Below are positions 7,661 to 15,490 of a stretch of 64,000 nucleotides of DNA, in pieces; position 1 is the stretch's first letter; each line of letters starts with the position of its first letter. Where the stretch lies: NCBI GenBank assembly GCA_964397305.1, contig CAYNIP010000013.1, positions 1 to 64,000 on the forward strand, in the 5' to 3' direction. A model generated the notes under the pieces. The model made no database searches. It was not told the DNA's origin and saw nothing but the letters and a program-made list of their open reading frames with translations. Source of the stretch: JAAUTY01 sp964397305. Lineage in GTDB: Bacteria; Cyanobacteriota; Cyanobacteriia; Cyanobacteriales; Spirulinaceae. Both the position numbers and the translations under genes were made by a program.

Positions 7661-7930
7661 ATGAGTCTGACCCAAGAACGCAAACAGGAACTGATCTCCG
7701 ATTACCAGGTTCACGAAACCGATACCGGCTCTGCTGATGTCCAAGTGGCTATGCTGAGCGATCGCATTCGCCAACTGACCGAGCACCTGAAGAAAAACAA
7801 GAAAGATTTTGACTCCCAGCGCGGTCTGCTGAAGCTGATCGGCCGCCGCCGCCGTCTGCTCAACTACATCCAGAAACACGACGCTGAGCACTACCAAGCC
7901 CTGATCCAGCGCTTGGGCATCCGCCGTTAA
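7661..7930 (+). CDS. rpsO: 30S ribosomal protein S15
   Basis: 89 residues, the full length of S15, which binds 16S rRNA in the platform of the small subunit and starts its assembly. Signatures: the N-terminal SLTQERKQELISDYQ, ETDTGSADVQVA, and the C-terminal GRRRRLLNYIQKHD and YQALIQRLGIRR. The ATG at 7661 is conserved. The PAM68-like gene begins 17 bp after the stop, so the two are probably co-transcribed. S15 often represses its own message by binding the leader, but I do not see a convincing leader structure here. Confidence 0.97.
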   Translation: MSLTQERKQELISDYQVHETDTGSADVQVAMLSDRIRQLTEHLKKNKKDFDSQRGLLKLIGRRRRLLNYIQKHDAEHYQALIQRLGIRR

Positions 7931-7947
7931 CCCCCCTCCCCGTCATC

Positions 7948-8421
7948 ATGGCTGACCGCGACTCGCTTCCCTTTGAGCCCCGCCGTAAGCGCAAGTCCAA
8001 ACCGGCGCGGCCAGCTCCGAGGCCGACTGCCGCCAACCCACCCGAGCCCACGGCTAGGGAAGCGGCGAGCTTGGCGGCGATCCCTGAGGTCGTGAGTCGG
8101 CGGATGGTGCGGCGCATGGCAGTCTTTTGCGGTACGCCCTCGGCCTTGGCGATCGCCAGCCTCTTTGCCTTTTACTGGATCGTCCAGCACCACTGGTTCG
8201 AGCTGCCCCCGGCGGCGGCACAACTGACCAGCCTCGGCTTCTTTGGGCTCGGGGTGCTCGGCCTCAGCTATGGGCTGATCTCCGCCTCCTGGGAGGAAGA
8301 CCGGCCAGGCGGGTGGTTTGGCTGGCAAGAATTTCGCCTCAACCTGGGCCGGATGACAGCCGCTTGGCGGCAGGCTCGCCAAGCAAAACGGGCGGCTGAG
8401 CAAGAGGACGAAGCAGCCTGA
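7948..8421 (+). CDS. PAM68-like photosystem II assembly protein
   Basis: 157 residues. A basic, proline-rich soluble N-terminus (about 1-50) is followed by two transmembrane helices (about 62-80 and 90-112) and the conserved FFGLGVLGLSYGLISASWEE segment. That segment is typical of the PAM68 family (Sll0933 in Synechocystis), which helps insert CP43 and CP47 into photosystem II. The preceding RRMVRRMAVFCG also fits. It directly follows rpsO in the same direction. The family call is confident; the function is taken from homologues. Confidence 0.85.
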   Translation: MADRDSLPFEPRRKRKSKPARPAPRPTAANPPEPTAREAASLAAIPEVVSRRMVRRMAVFCGTPSALAIASLFAFYWIVQHHWFELPPAAAQLTSLGFFGLGVLGLSYGLISASWEEDRPGGWFGWQEFRLNLGRMTAAWRQARQAKRAAEQEDEAA

Positions 8422-8660
8422 TCGGGGTGATGTTGCGATATGTGACCGACCCGGCTAGCCCTCGGTTCTGGGTTCAACAAGACCGTTACCATGGGGACTG
8501 GGCTCCGCCAAGGACCAGGCTAGAGGAACCGAGCGGCTTGGTTAACCCTGATCGAACTGGCGACCCTGAGTTCCCCTTCTACACTTTTCCCCAAGGTTCC
8601 CACGGGGGGACTGAGTAGGCAGCCACTCTGTTAATCGACGTTAAGCAAAGGTGAATTGCG

Positions 8661-9719
8661 ATGATCGTGGTGATGAAAGTCGGCGCTCCCGAGGCCGAAA
8701 TTGCGCGTATCAGCGAGGAATTTAAGGACTGGGGCCTGTCGCCGGAACCCATTGTCGGCAAGCACAAGGTCGTCATTGGTCTCGTGGGGGACACGGCCAC
8801 CCTCGATCCGCTGCAAATCCAGGAAACCAGCGCTTGGATCGAGCAGGTTCTCCGGGTTGAGCGCCCCTACAAGCGAGCCAGCCGCGAGTTTCGCCACGGG
8901 GAAGCGAGCGAGGTGTGGATCGAAACGCCGGCGGGGAAGGTGGGCTTCGGGGAACACCAACCCGTTGCCATCATCGCCGGCCCCTGCTCGGTGGAAAACG
9001 AGGCGATGATCGTGGAGACTGCCAAGAGCGTCAAAGCGGCTGGGGCCAAATTTCTGCGTGGCGGCGCCTACAAGCCGCGCACCTCGCCTTACTCCTTTCA
9101 GGGGCACGGCGAGAGTGCCCTCGGTCTCTTGGCTGCGGCCCGGGAGGCTAGCGGCCTGGGGGTGATCACGGAAGTGATGGATACGGCCGATGTGGAGAAA
9201 ATTGCGGCTGTGGCCGATGTCCTGCAAGTCGGGGCCCGCAATATGCAGAACTATGCACTGCTGAAGAAGGTGGGCGCTCAAGATAAGCCGGTACTCCTCA
9301 AGCGCGGCATGGCGGCCACCATTGATGAATGGCTGATGGCGGCGGAGTACATCTTGGCGGCGGGGAATCCGAATGTCATCCTCTGCGAGCGCGGCATTCG
9401 CACCTTCGACAGCAAGTACGCCCGCAATACCCTTGACCTATCGGTGATTCCGATCTTGCGCTCCCTGACTCACCTGCCGATTGTGATTGATCCGAGCCAC
9501 GGCACGGGTTGGTGGGAGTATGTTCCCTCGATGGCCAAGGCGGCCTTGGCCGCAGGGACGGATGGCCTGATGATTGAAGTCCACCCGAATCCGGCCAAGG
9601 CCCTCTCCGATGGCCCCCAATCCCTGACGCCGGAGCGCTTCGACCGCTTGGTGGCGGAGCTGTCCATCGTTGGCCGGGCGGTCGGTCGCTGGCCGGAGCC
9701 AGCCCTGGCCTTGGTGTAA
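8661..9719 (+). CDS. aroF: 3-deoxy-7-phosphoheptulonate synthase
   Basis: 352 residues. First step of the shikimate pathway: condenses phosphoenolpyruvate with erythrose 4-phosphate to DAHP. The N-terminal 70 residues form the ferredoxin-like regulatory domain (MIVVMKVGAPEAEIARI, KVVIGLVGDT) typical of the AroF/AroG-Q class. The catalytic barrel shows IIAGPCSVEN, FLRGGAYKPRTSPYSFQG, QVGARNMQNY, KPVLLKRGM, CERGIRTF and VIDPSHGTG, which carry the substrate and metal ligands. It starts 20 bp after GTTAATCGAC; the gene is alone on its strand with a 240-bp gap before it in which I found nothing supportable. Confidence 0.95.
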   Translation: MIVVMKVGAPEAEIARISEEFKDWGLSPEPIVGKHKVVIGLVGDTATLDPLQIQETSAWIEQVLRVERPYKRASREFRHGEASEVWIETPAGKVGFGEHQPVAIIAGPCSVENEAMIVETAKSVKAAGAKFLRGGAYKPRTSPYSFQGHGESALGLLAAAREASGLGVITEVMDTADVEKIAAVADVLQVGARNMQNYALLKKVGAQDKPVLLKRGMAATIDEWLMAAEYILAAGNPNVILCERGIRTFDSKYARNTLDLSVIPILRSLTHLPIVIDPSHGTGWWEYVPSMAKAALAAGTDGLMIEVHPNPAKALSDGPQSLTPERFDRLVAELSIVGRAVGRWPEPALALV

Positions 9720-9916
9720 CCTGCCGTTCAGCCTGCCGCCGGTACGGCCCAGAATTGGCCTCAGCCTTAGGCTCCCTTCTGGGCTGGAACCCTGAGGGCT
9801 CAAACCGGATTCGGCTCGTTCTGTGTAGACGGGGCCAACAATTGGGCTAGAGCCCTGGTGATGGCAGCCCTGAGCTGCAATGGTTGGGCTGGTCTCAGGG
9901 GTTTCCTGGCTGGGAC

Positions 9917-9942
9917 GAGGGGGGGCGATCGCGCCCCCCCTC
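9917..9942. terminator. strong GC-rich stem-loop between aroF and ccs1
   Basis: A perfect 10-bp inverted repeat (GAGGGGGGGC and GCCCCCCCTC) with a six-base loop that contains part of a HIP1 site. It lies 198 bp past aroF. There is no T-run after it, so intrinsic termination is uncertain; it may be a transcript-stabilising or Rho-independent-like structure. The rest of the 290-bp gap shows nothing else clear. Confidence 0.5.
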
Positions 9943-10009
9943 TCGTCTCAGCGCGGTATCTTGGTAAGCGTTGCTCCCTTCACGGCTATGCTGAGTAGCC
10001 TCCGTGTTT

Positions 10010-11452
10010 ATGACCGTTGAACCCCCCGCTGAACCCCCCACTCTGCCTCCCGAGTCTGTTCCGAGCCTGCGGCGCTGGGGGCGGCGCGGGGTGCGGGTGC
10101 TGGCAAATTTGCGCTTGGCGATCGCCCTGCTGTTGGCGATCGCCCTCTTCAGCATCGCCGGTACGGTGATCGAGCAGGGCCAAACCCTCGAGTTTTATCA
10201 GACTAATTATCCCGAAGCCCCGGCCCTGTTTGGGTTTCTCACCTGGAAAGTGCTACTGCTCCTAGGGCTTGACCATGTGTATCGGACCTGGTGGTTCCTC
10301 TCCCTGCTGATCCTCTTCGGCAGCAGCCTCACGGCCTGCACCTTCACCCGCCAACTCCCCGCCCTGAAAGGTGCGCGGCGCTGGCACTACTACAGCCGCC
10401 CGGCCCAATTTGCCAAGCTGGCCCTGAGCACTGAACTGGATACCGGCTCCCTCAACTCCTTGGGGCCCCTCCTCAGGGCCCGTCGTTACCTCGTCTTCCA
10501 GGAGGGCAGCCAACTCTATGCCCGCAAGGGGATTGTGGGCCGCATTGGACCGATTGTGGTTCACATCAGCCTCTTGGTCGTTCTGGTGGGAGCGATTTGG
10601 GGGGCTTTGGGGGGCTTCTTTGCCCAAGAGATGGCGGCGACGGGCTCGACCTTTGCGATTCAAAACATCCTTGACGCCGGCCCCCTCGCGGCTGCTCAGA
10701 TTCCCCAAGACTGGGCGGTGCGTGTCAATCGCTTCTGGATTGACTACCTCCCCGATGGCACGATTGATCAGTTCTATTCCGACCTGTCGATTGTGGACGC
10801 GGCGGGGGTAGAGCGCGATCGCCAAACCATCCACGTCAACAAGCCCCTGCGCTACCAAGGTGTCACCCTCTACCAGACCAACTGGGGCCTTGCGGGTGTG
10901 CGGGTGCAGTTGAACCAGAGCCCGGTGTTTCAACTGCCGATGGCGGAACTCGAGGGGGACTTCCCCGGCCGCTTCTGGGGAACCTGGGTTCCCACCAAGC
11001 CGGATCTCAGCCAGGGGATTTCGCTCCTGGCTCGGGACTTGCAGGGGACGCTGCTGGTCTATGACCGCGACGGCCAACTGATCGGGGCCGTGCGAGAAGG
11101 GGGCAGCATCAATGTTGACGGGATTGAACTGCGGGTGCGGGAGCTGCTCGGTGCGACCGGGCTCCAAATCAAGGCCGATCCCGGTGTGCCGATTGTCTAC
11201 ACCGGCTTTGCCCTGCTGATGCTGGGGGTGGTGATGAGCTATGCCTCCCACTCGCAGATCTGGGCCCTGGAGGCGGGCGATCGCTTCTACCTCGGCGGCC
11301 GCACCAACCGCGCCCAAGTCAGCTTTGAGCGGGAACTCTTGGGTCTCATCGCGGCCCTGCAAGCCCGCCCCGCCGGCCTTGAGGCATCGTCGGAACCGGA
11401 GGTGACAGGGGCGACGGCTTCCCAGGCCTCCGCCCCGGAAGACGCGAGCTGA
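10010..11452 (+). CDS. ccs1: cytochrome c biogenesis protein Ccs1/ResB
   Basis: About 480 residues from ATG 10010 (a GTG at 10004 is an alternative). System II cytochrome c maturation: Ccs1/ResB works with CcsA to carry haem across the thylakoid membrane and attach it to apocytochromes such as f and c6. Visible features: membrane segments near residues 30-50 (LAIALLLAIALFSIAGTVIE), 78-105, 180-205, a large lumenal domain with the ResB motif INKPLRYQG-like VNKPLRYQGVTLYQTNWG, and a final helix near 398-418 (VYTGFALLMLGVVMSY). The tail of about 40 residues is low-complexity. It is convergent with the LD-carboxypeptidase gene, 6 bp away. Confidence 0.93.
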   Translation: MTVEPPAEPPTLPPESVPSLRRWGRRGVRVLANLRLAIALLLAIALFSIAGTVIEQGQTLEFYQTNYPEAPALFGFLTWKVLLLLGLDHVYRTWWFLSLLILFGSSLTACTFTRQLPALKGARRWHYYSRPAQFAKLALSTELDTGSLNSLGPLLRARRYLVFQEGSQLYARKGIVGRIGPIVVHISLLVVLVGAIWGALGGFFAQEMAATGSTFAIQNILDAGPLAAAQIPQDWAVRVNRFWIDYLPDGTIDQFYSDLSIVDAAGVERDRQTIHVNKPLRYQGVTLYQTNWGLAGVRVQLNQSPVFQLPMAELEGDFPGRFWGTWVPTKPDLSQGISLLARDLQGTLLVYDRDGQLIGAVREGGSINVDGIELRVRELLGATGLQIKADPGVPIVYTGFALLMLGVVMSYASHSQIWALEAGDRFYLGGRTNRAQVSFERELLGLIAALQARPAGLEASSEPEVTGATASQASAPEDAS

Positions 11453-11458
11453 GCCGCC

Positions 11459-12361
11459 TCAGGAACCCAACAAGGTCAGGGTTCCCGCTACCGCATCCAG
11501 GCGCGCCCGCTGCCCTACGGGTAAGGCGGCATTCGCGCCATCGTGCCCGAAGGGCAGCTCCGCGACGATCGGTAGGCCCAAATCCTGGAGGCGATCGCGC
11601 AACACCGCCGCCGCCGTCCAGCTCGGGCTCTCCGCCGGGGGATCGCAGCGGCTGAAGCGCCCCAGGGCAAGACCTCGCAGGCCCGTGAAGGCCCCGCACA
11701 TACGCCATTGGGTCAACATCCGGTCTAGGCGGTAGGGAGCCTCCGTCACATCTTCCAAGGCCAGGATCACCCCGGCCAAGTTGGGTTGTGCCTTAGTTCC
11801 CAACAGGTGGGTTGCCACGGTCAAGTTGGCTGGTAGCAGCAACCCCTCGGCCACGCCGCCGCCCCATCCCTGGCCCTGGAGGGGCCCTAGGGGCCGCCCC
11901 GCCACACAGTCAAAGAGGCGCTGTTGGCTCCAGGCCGGCTCCGCGGCCAGGCTGGTGAGCACGGCCGCGTGCAGGCCGGCCCGGCCCTGGGCCGCTAGGC
12001 TCCAGAGCAGGCCGGTAATGTCTGAGAAGCCGATCAGCCACTTGGGTTGCGTTACGGCCGGCCACTGCCAGGCTTCTAACAGCCGGGCGCTGCCATAACC
12101 GCCGCGAGCGCAGAGAATTCCGCGACAGTCTGGGTCTTGCCAGGCCGCGGCCAGGGCCTGACGCCGCTGGGCATCTTTGCCGGCCAGGTAGCCATAGCGG
12201 GCATCGTAGCCGGGGCTCAAGTCTACCTCATATCCTTGCGATCGCCACAAGGCCACCCCGGCCTGGAAAGCATCCAGCTCCCGCAGGGCACCGCTGGGAG
12301 CGATGACCCGGAGGCGATCGCCAGCCCGTAAGGGGGGTGGCAGGGGCAGGGGCGCGAGCAT
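11459..12361 (-). CDS. LD-carboxypeptidase (peptidase S66)
   Basis: 300 residues. S66-family muramoyl-tetrapeptide carboxypeptidase that trims the terminal D-alanine of peptidoglycan stem peptides during recycling. The nucleophile Ser lies in ARGGYGSARLL, and the Glu/His partners are expected in LALEDVTEAPYRLDRML and ELPFGHDGANAALPVG. Length and motif order are normal. It lacks a signal peptide, as usual for the cytoplasmic enzyme. It is the last gene of the minus-strand run rpsP-khpA-phoH-DUF58, and starts 4 bp after the DUF58 stop, so it is probably translated from the same message. Confidence 0.9.
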   Translation of the reverse strand: MLAPLPLPPPLRAGDRLRVIAPSGALRELDAFQAGVALWRSQGYEVDLSPGYDARYGYLAGKDAQRRQALAAAWQDPDCRGILCARGGYGSARLLEAWQWPAVTQPKWLIGFSDITGLLWSLAAQGRAGLHAAVLTSLAAEPAWSQQRLFDCVAGRPLGPLQGQGWGGGVAEGLLLPANLTVATHLLGTKAQPNLAGVILALEDVTEAPYRLDRMLTQWRMCGAFTGLRGLALGRFSRCDPPAESPSWTAAAVLRDRLQDLGLPIVAELPFGHDGANAALPVGQRARLDAVAGTLTLLGS

Positions 12362-12365
12362 TGCC

Positions 12366-13511
12366 TCAACCCCGTGGACCTAGGGAGGTCTGGAGCTGGA
12401 GCGCCAGGGGGCGCTCCGGAGCGATCACCAGCCCCACGGCCAGGTCGGGCGTCGTCACCACTTGGGTCGGCGTCTCAGCAAACAGCAGCCAGCGACTCCC
12501 CGCCGCGAGTGCTCCCAAGCTGGCCGGTCGAGCCGTCAGCCAGAGCAGCGGACGCTCCCAGGGGGGCTCTGCCTGGGCCGTTTCCCCAGCCTGGGTTCCG
12601 GCCAGGGCTTCCAGCACGATTTGGTTGCCCCGCAGTAGGCCCGTCGCCGCGGTCCAGAGCTGCACGTCAAATTGGGCGCGGCTGGCGTAGAAGTAGAGGG
12701 ACGCGGCCGCTGTCACCGCCTGTTCAAACTGTTCGGCTGGCCAAGGGCTGCCGCTGTCGAGGGCGATCGCCACTTCGCGGCCGCTCGTGACAGTTTCCAG
12801 TTCCCGCACTTGCAGCACCCCAAAGCGGGCACTGGTGCGCCAGTGGATCAACCGGGTGGGATCGCCAAGGCGGTAGGGGCGCAGGGCGCGGGTCATGCCC
12901 TCAGTCGCCTTCTGGTAGCGGCGAGTTTCGGCTTGGAACTGCTGGTCATCGCTGACCGTATCCACAACAGGGCAGGTCCGCAGGGGCAGCACTTGGGGAT
13001 AGATAATCGCTTTGGCCGGGACGGTGCGGGGACGGCGACACCAGAAAAGACCGAGGGGGGCTGCGGTCCGCAGGTAAACCGTCTGCCAGTGGTAGATGCC
13101 CCGCTGCTGAGCCGTGGGATACAGGGTCCAGGATTGGTGTCCTCCCGGGGGCAGGGTTTCCAGGGCCTGGCTGCGAGGGCCACCGAGGGCAGCGGGCAGG
13201 TCCTCCCAGACTTGCAGCAGGGCGGCAGGTTTGGAGGTGGGATTGACGAGACTCAGATGAATGGGGAGGGTGTCCCCGGCGCTGACGGGCAACAGGGGGC
13301 GGCGGTGGACTTGCAGACCGGTGAGCGATCGCGCCGCGCTGATCCCGGCGATCGCCAACAGCGCAAAGATCAGGCCGCTGAGCACATAGAGCCAGCCGAC
13401 CATCGTATTGGTCGCCGCCCCAAAGAGGCTCATCCCAATCCCTAACAGTACGCCGCCACTGTAGGCCGGGGCTACCCAGCGATCCTGGAGCCGCTCCCAG
13501 AGTTTGTGCAT
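12366..13511 (-). CDS. DUF58 domain membrane protein
   Basis: 381 residues. Two N-terminal transmembrane helices (about 20-60, GGVLLGIGMSLFGAA and WLYVLSGLIFALLAIAG) are followed by a long soluble region with the DUF58 signature YRLGDPTRLIHWRTSARFG near residues 218-236 and a VWA-like continuation (EVAIALDSG). DUF58 proteins usually accompany MoxR-type ATPases; none is visible here. The function is unknown. The gene sits 12 bp after phoH and 4 bp before the carboxypeptidase. Confidence 0.85.
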   Translation of the reverse strand: MHKLWERLQDRWVAPAYSGGVLLGIGMSLFGAATNTMVGWLYVLSGLIFALLAIAGISAARSLTGLQVHRRPLLPVSAGDTLPIHLSLVNPTSKPAALLQVWEDLPAALGGPRSQALETLPPGGHQSWTLYPTAQQRGIYHWQTVYLRTAAPLGLFWCRRPRTVPAKAIIYPQVLPLRTCPVVDTVSDDQQFQAETRRYQKATEGMTRALRPYRLGDPTRLIHWRTSARFGVLQVRELETVTSGREVAIALDSGSPWPAEQFEQAVTAAASLYFYASRAQFDVQLWTAATGLLRGNQIVLEALAGTQAGETAQAEPPWERPLLWLTARPASLGALAAGSRWLLFAETPTQVVTTPDLAVGLVIAPERPLALQLQTSLGPRG

Positions 13512-13523
13512 CGGTTCTCCCCG

Positions 13524-14486
13524 CTAACGCCCCTGATCATAGCGCTCATAGGCAGCGACGATGCGCTGGACCAGGGGGTGGCGCACCACATCAGCCGCGG
13601 AGAGGTGACAAAAGGCGATGCCCTCCACTGCCCCCAAAATGCGCTCGGCGACCACCAGGCCAGAATCTTGGTGGGCCGGCAGATCGATCTGGGTCACATC
13701 CCCCGTCACCACCATGCGCGAGCCGAAACCGAGACGGGTCAACACCATCTTGATCTGGGCTGGGGTGGCGTTTTGGGCCTCATCCACGATCGCAAAGGCC
13801 CGGTTCAGGGTCCGCCCCCGCATATAGGCCAGGGGCGCGATCTCAATCTTGCCCCGTTCCATCAGGTCGGGAATTTTCTCCGGGTCGATGAACTCGTAGA
13901 GGGCATCGTAGAGGGGACGCAGGAAAGGATTGACCTTCTGCTGCAAGTCACCGGGCAGAAAGCCAAGCTTCTCCCCCGCTTCCACGGCCGGCCGCGTGAG
14001 GATGATGCGCTCGCACTCGTCTTTCAGCAGGGCTTGAACGGCCAAAACAGCGGCGAGAAAGGTTTTGCCCGTGCCAGCGGGGCCAATGCCAAAGGTGACC
14101 GCGTGGGTCTGGATCGCCTTGACATAGTGGCGCTGGCGGAAGGTCTTAGCCCGGACTGGCTCACCACGACGGGTGTGGGCCAGCACATCGCGCTGGAGAT
14201 CGCGGTACTCGTCCGTGCGGTGGGTATCGAGGGCCTGAAAGGCAGTGAGGATATCGGAGCTGGCGATCGCCCGTCCCTCTTCCCAGTAGGGGGCCAGCAC
14301 TTGCAGGGCCGCCAGGCAGCGCTCGACGGCCTTGGGCTGACCGAGAAGGAGCAAATCAGAACCGCGCAGCACGAGGCGCGTCCCCGTATGGCGGGCGAGC
14401 TGGTGCAGATTTTCCTCCCCCGGCCCGGCGAGGGCGATCGCGCTCTCGGAACTGGGAAGGTGCAGCGTGTGAGACGCCTCGCTCAT
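13524..14486 (-). CDS. phoH: PhoH family ATPase
   Basis: 320 residues. Walker A motif GIGPAGTGKTFLAA near residue 140 and Walker B AFAIVDEAQNATPAQIK near 230, followed by GDVTQIDLP. The N-terminal 100 residues (LPSSESAIALAGPGEENLHQ and RGSDLLLLGQPKAVERCL) resemble the KH-like N-domain found in PhoH/YbeZ. These are RNA-associated NTPases linked to ribosome maturation and RNA decay in bacteria. It begins 2 bp after the KH-domain gene and follows rpsP, a conserved cyanobacterial order that supports a role around rRNA or mRNA. Confidence 0.93.
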   Translation of the reverse strand: MSEASHTLHLPSSESAIALAGPGEENLHQLARHTGTRLVLRGSDLLLLGQPKAVERCLAALQVLAPYWEEGRAIASSDILTAFQALDTHRTDEYRDLQRDVLAHTRRGEPVRAKTFRQRHYVKAIQTHAVTFGIGPAGTGKTFLAAVLAVQALLKDECERIILTRPAVEAGEKLGFLPGDLQQKVNPFLRPLYDALYEFIDPEKIPDLMERGKIEIAPLAYMRGRTLNRAFAIVDEAQNATPAQIKMVLTRLGFGSRMVVTGDVTQIDLPAHQDSGLVVAERILGAVEGIAFCHLSAADVVRHPLVQRIVAAYERYDQGR

Positions 14487-14488
14487 AC

Positions 14489-14863
14489 TCAGCCCGAGCT
14501 GCGCTGTTGCGGGGGACGGGAGGAACGACGCGGTGGGCGATCGCCACGGCCACGCCGCTCCGAGCCCCCATTGCCCCGCTCCGAGCTACCAAAAATCTCG
14601 AGGTGGGCCTCTTGGCTAGCCAGGGCCGCCGCCGTCGCGATCACCGTGCGGATAGCCTGAATGTTGCGCCCCCCGCGCCCCAAAACCCGGCCCTGCTCGG
14701 CGGCCTCAAAGGCAACCCGAATCAAGACCCGCTGGCGACTTTTGGCATATTCACAATACACCCGCAGCGCTTCCGGCGCATCGAGGAGGGGCTCGACGAG
14801 CTCCCGCACAAGGCGGGCATAATCTAAGCCCAGATCGTCGGTGCTTGCCGCCAGTTCAGGCAT
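14489..14863 (-). CDS. khpA: KH domain RNA-binding protein
   Basis: About 124 residues. A KhpA-type KH domain fills residues about 12-92, with the GXXG loop in RVLGRGGRNIQAIRTVI. The basic, glycine- and arginine-rich tail (RGNGGSERRGRGDRPPRRSS) should add non-specific RNA binding. In other bacteria KhpA pairs with KhpB to bind many transcripts. The ATG at 14863 overlaps the end of rpsP by 8 bp in another frame, giving translational coupling. A start five codons upstream would overlap more. Order rpsP-khpA-phoH is common. Confidence 0.88.
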   Translation of the reverse strand: MPELAASTDDLGLDYARLVRELVEPLLDAPEALRVYCEYAKSRQRVLIRVAFEAAEQGRVLGRGGRNIQAIRTVIATAAALASQEAHLEIFGSSERGNGGSERRGRGDRPPRRSSRPPQQRSSG

Positions 14864-15107
14864 TATTGACTTGCTCAAAAACCTGAGCCTTGGTGAGGAT
14901 CGACCGCACGGTATCCGTCGGCTGAGCCCCTTGTTGCAGGCGCTTCACAAGGCCGGGCACATTGAGGCGGGTTTCATCGGTGCGGGGATTATAAAAGCCC
15001 AATTCTTCGAGGGGGCGTCCGTCGCGGCGAGCGCGGCTGTCAATAGCCACGATCCGGTAGCTCGTTTCTCGTTTTTTGCCGTAGCGCTTGAGTCGCAGTT
15101 TGATCAT
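14856..15107 (-). CDS. rpsP: 30S ribosomal protein S16
   Basis: 83 residues, normal for S16, which binds 16S rRNA early in small-subunit assembly. Signatures: MIKLRLKRYGKKRETSYRIV, RRDGRPLEELGFYNPR and the tail LTKAQVFEQV. First gene of a five-gene minus-strand operon running to 11459. Its upstream region ends 93 bp away at a family 1 MITE (15201-15466), so promoter sequence is limited to that gap or comes from the element. Confidence 0.97.
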   Translation of the reverse strand: MIKLRLKRYGKKRETSYRIVAIDSRARRDGRPLEELGFYNPRTDETRLNVPGLVKRLQQGAQPTDTVRSILTKAQVFEQVNNA

Positions 15108-15190
15108 TGTTTCCGTCGTTGGGCCTAAACCTGGGAAAAAAGTAAGCCTTTCCGATTCTAAAGCGTTTTCGCCCGATTGACGAGAGCCGG

Positions 15191-15476
15191 CCCGGGCTCA
15201 GGTGGACGAAAAAAAGCGCGGCTCCCCTGAATTGTGAGCGATTGCTCCAGGAGCAGAGGGTCGCCCTCTCTCGCGACGCGACGCCAGCGCGAACAGGGTT
15301 ACAGGGCCCCCTCCGAGAGAAGCCGCTGCGCGTCTACACCCCCCGGCCCCTGCTTCCAAGCTGGGAGAAGGGGAGTTAGAAGCCCATCTCCCTACTTGGG
15401 AGAGGGGTTGGGGTGAGGGTTTAGCCTTAAAAAGTAACAACATCCCGCGTAAAATTTCGTTCACCCCCCGGGCTCA
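15191..15476 (+). repeat. MITE family 1, complete copy with 10-bp target duplication
   Basis: The element spans 15201-15466 (266 bp), from GGTGGACGAAAAAAAGCGCG to AAATTTCGTTCACCC. The flanking CCCGGGCTCA is present at 15191-15200 and again at 15467-15476. Internal blocks are: GGCTCCCCTGAAT, GAGCAGAGGGTCGCCCTC, an Arg/Leu-like GC-rich hairpin, and the CTCCC/GGGAG hairpins. There is no open frame of note. It sits between the 5' side of rpsP and the 3' end of the deaminase gene. Confidence 0.88.
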
Positions 15477-15490
15477 AGCTGCCAGTCGCT

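Noticed and set aside
8427..8618. 63-residue frame between the PAM68-like gene and aroF
   Set aside because: No ribosome site, odd composition and no family; the spacer is left as empty.
12672..13445. 257-residue plus-strand frame over DUF58
   Set aside because: Antisense to the DUF58 signature and without a family match.
13506..14660. 384-residue plus-strand frame over phoH and khpA
   Set aside because: Antisense to two genes with definite motifs; composition is arginine-, glycine- and histidine-rich like other shadows in this GC-rich DNA.
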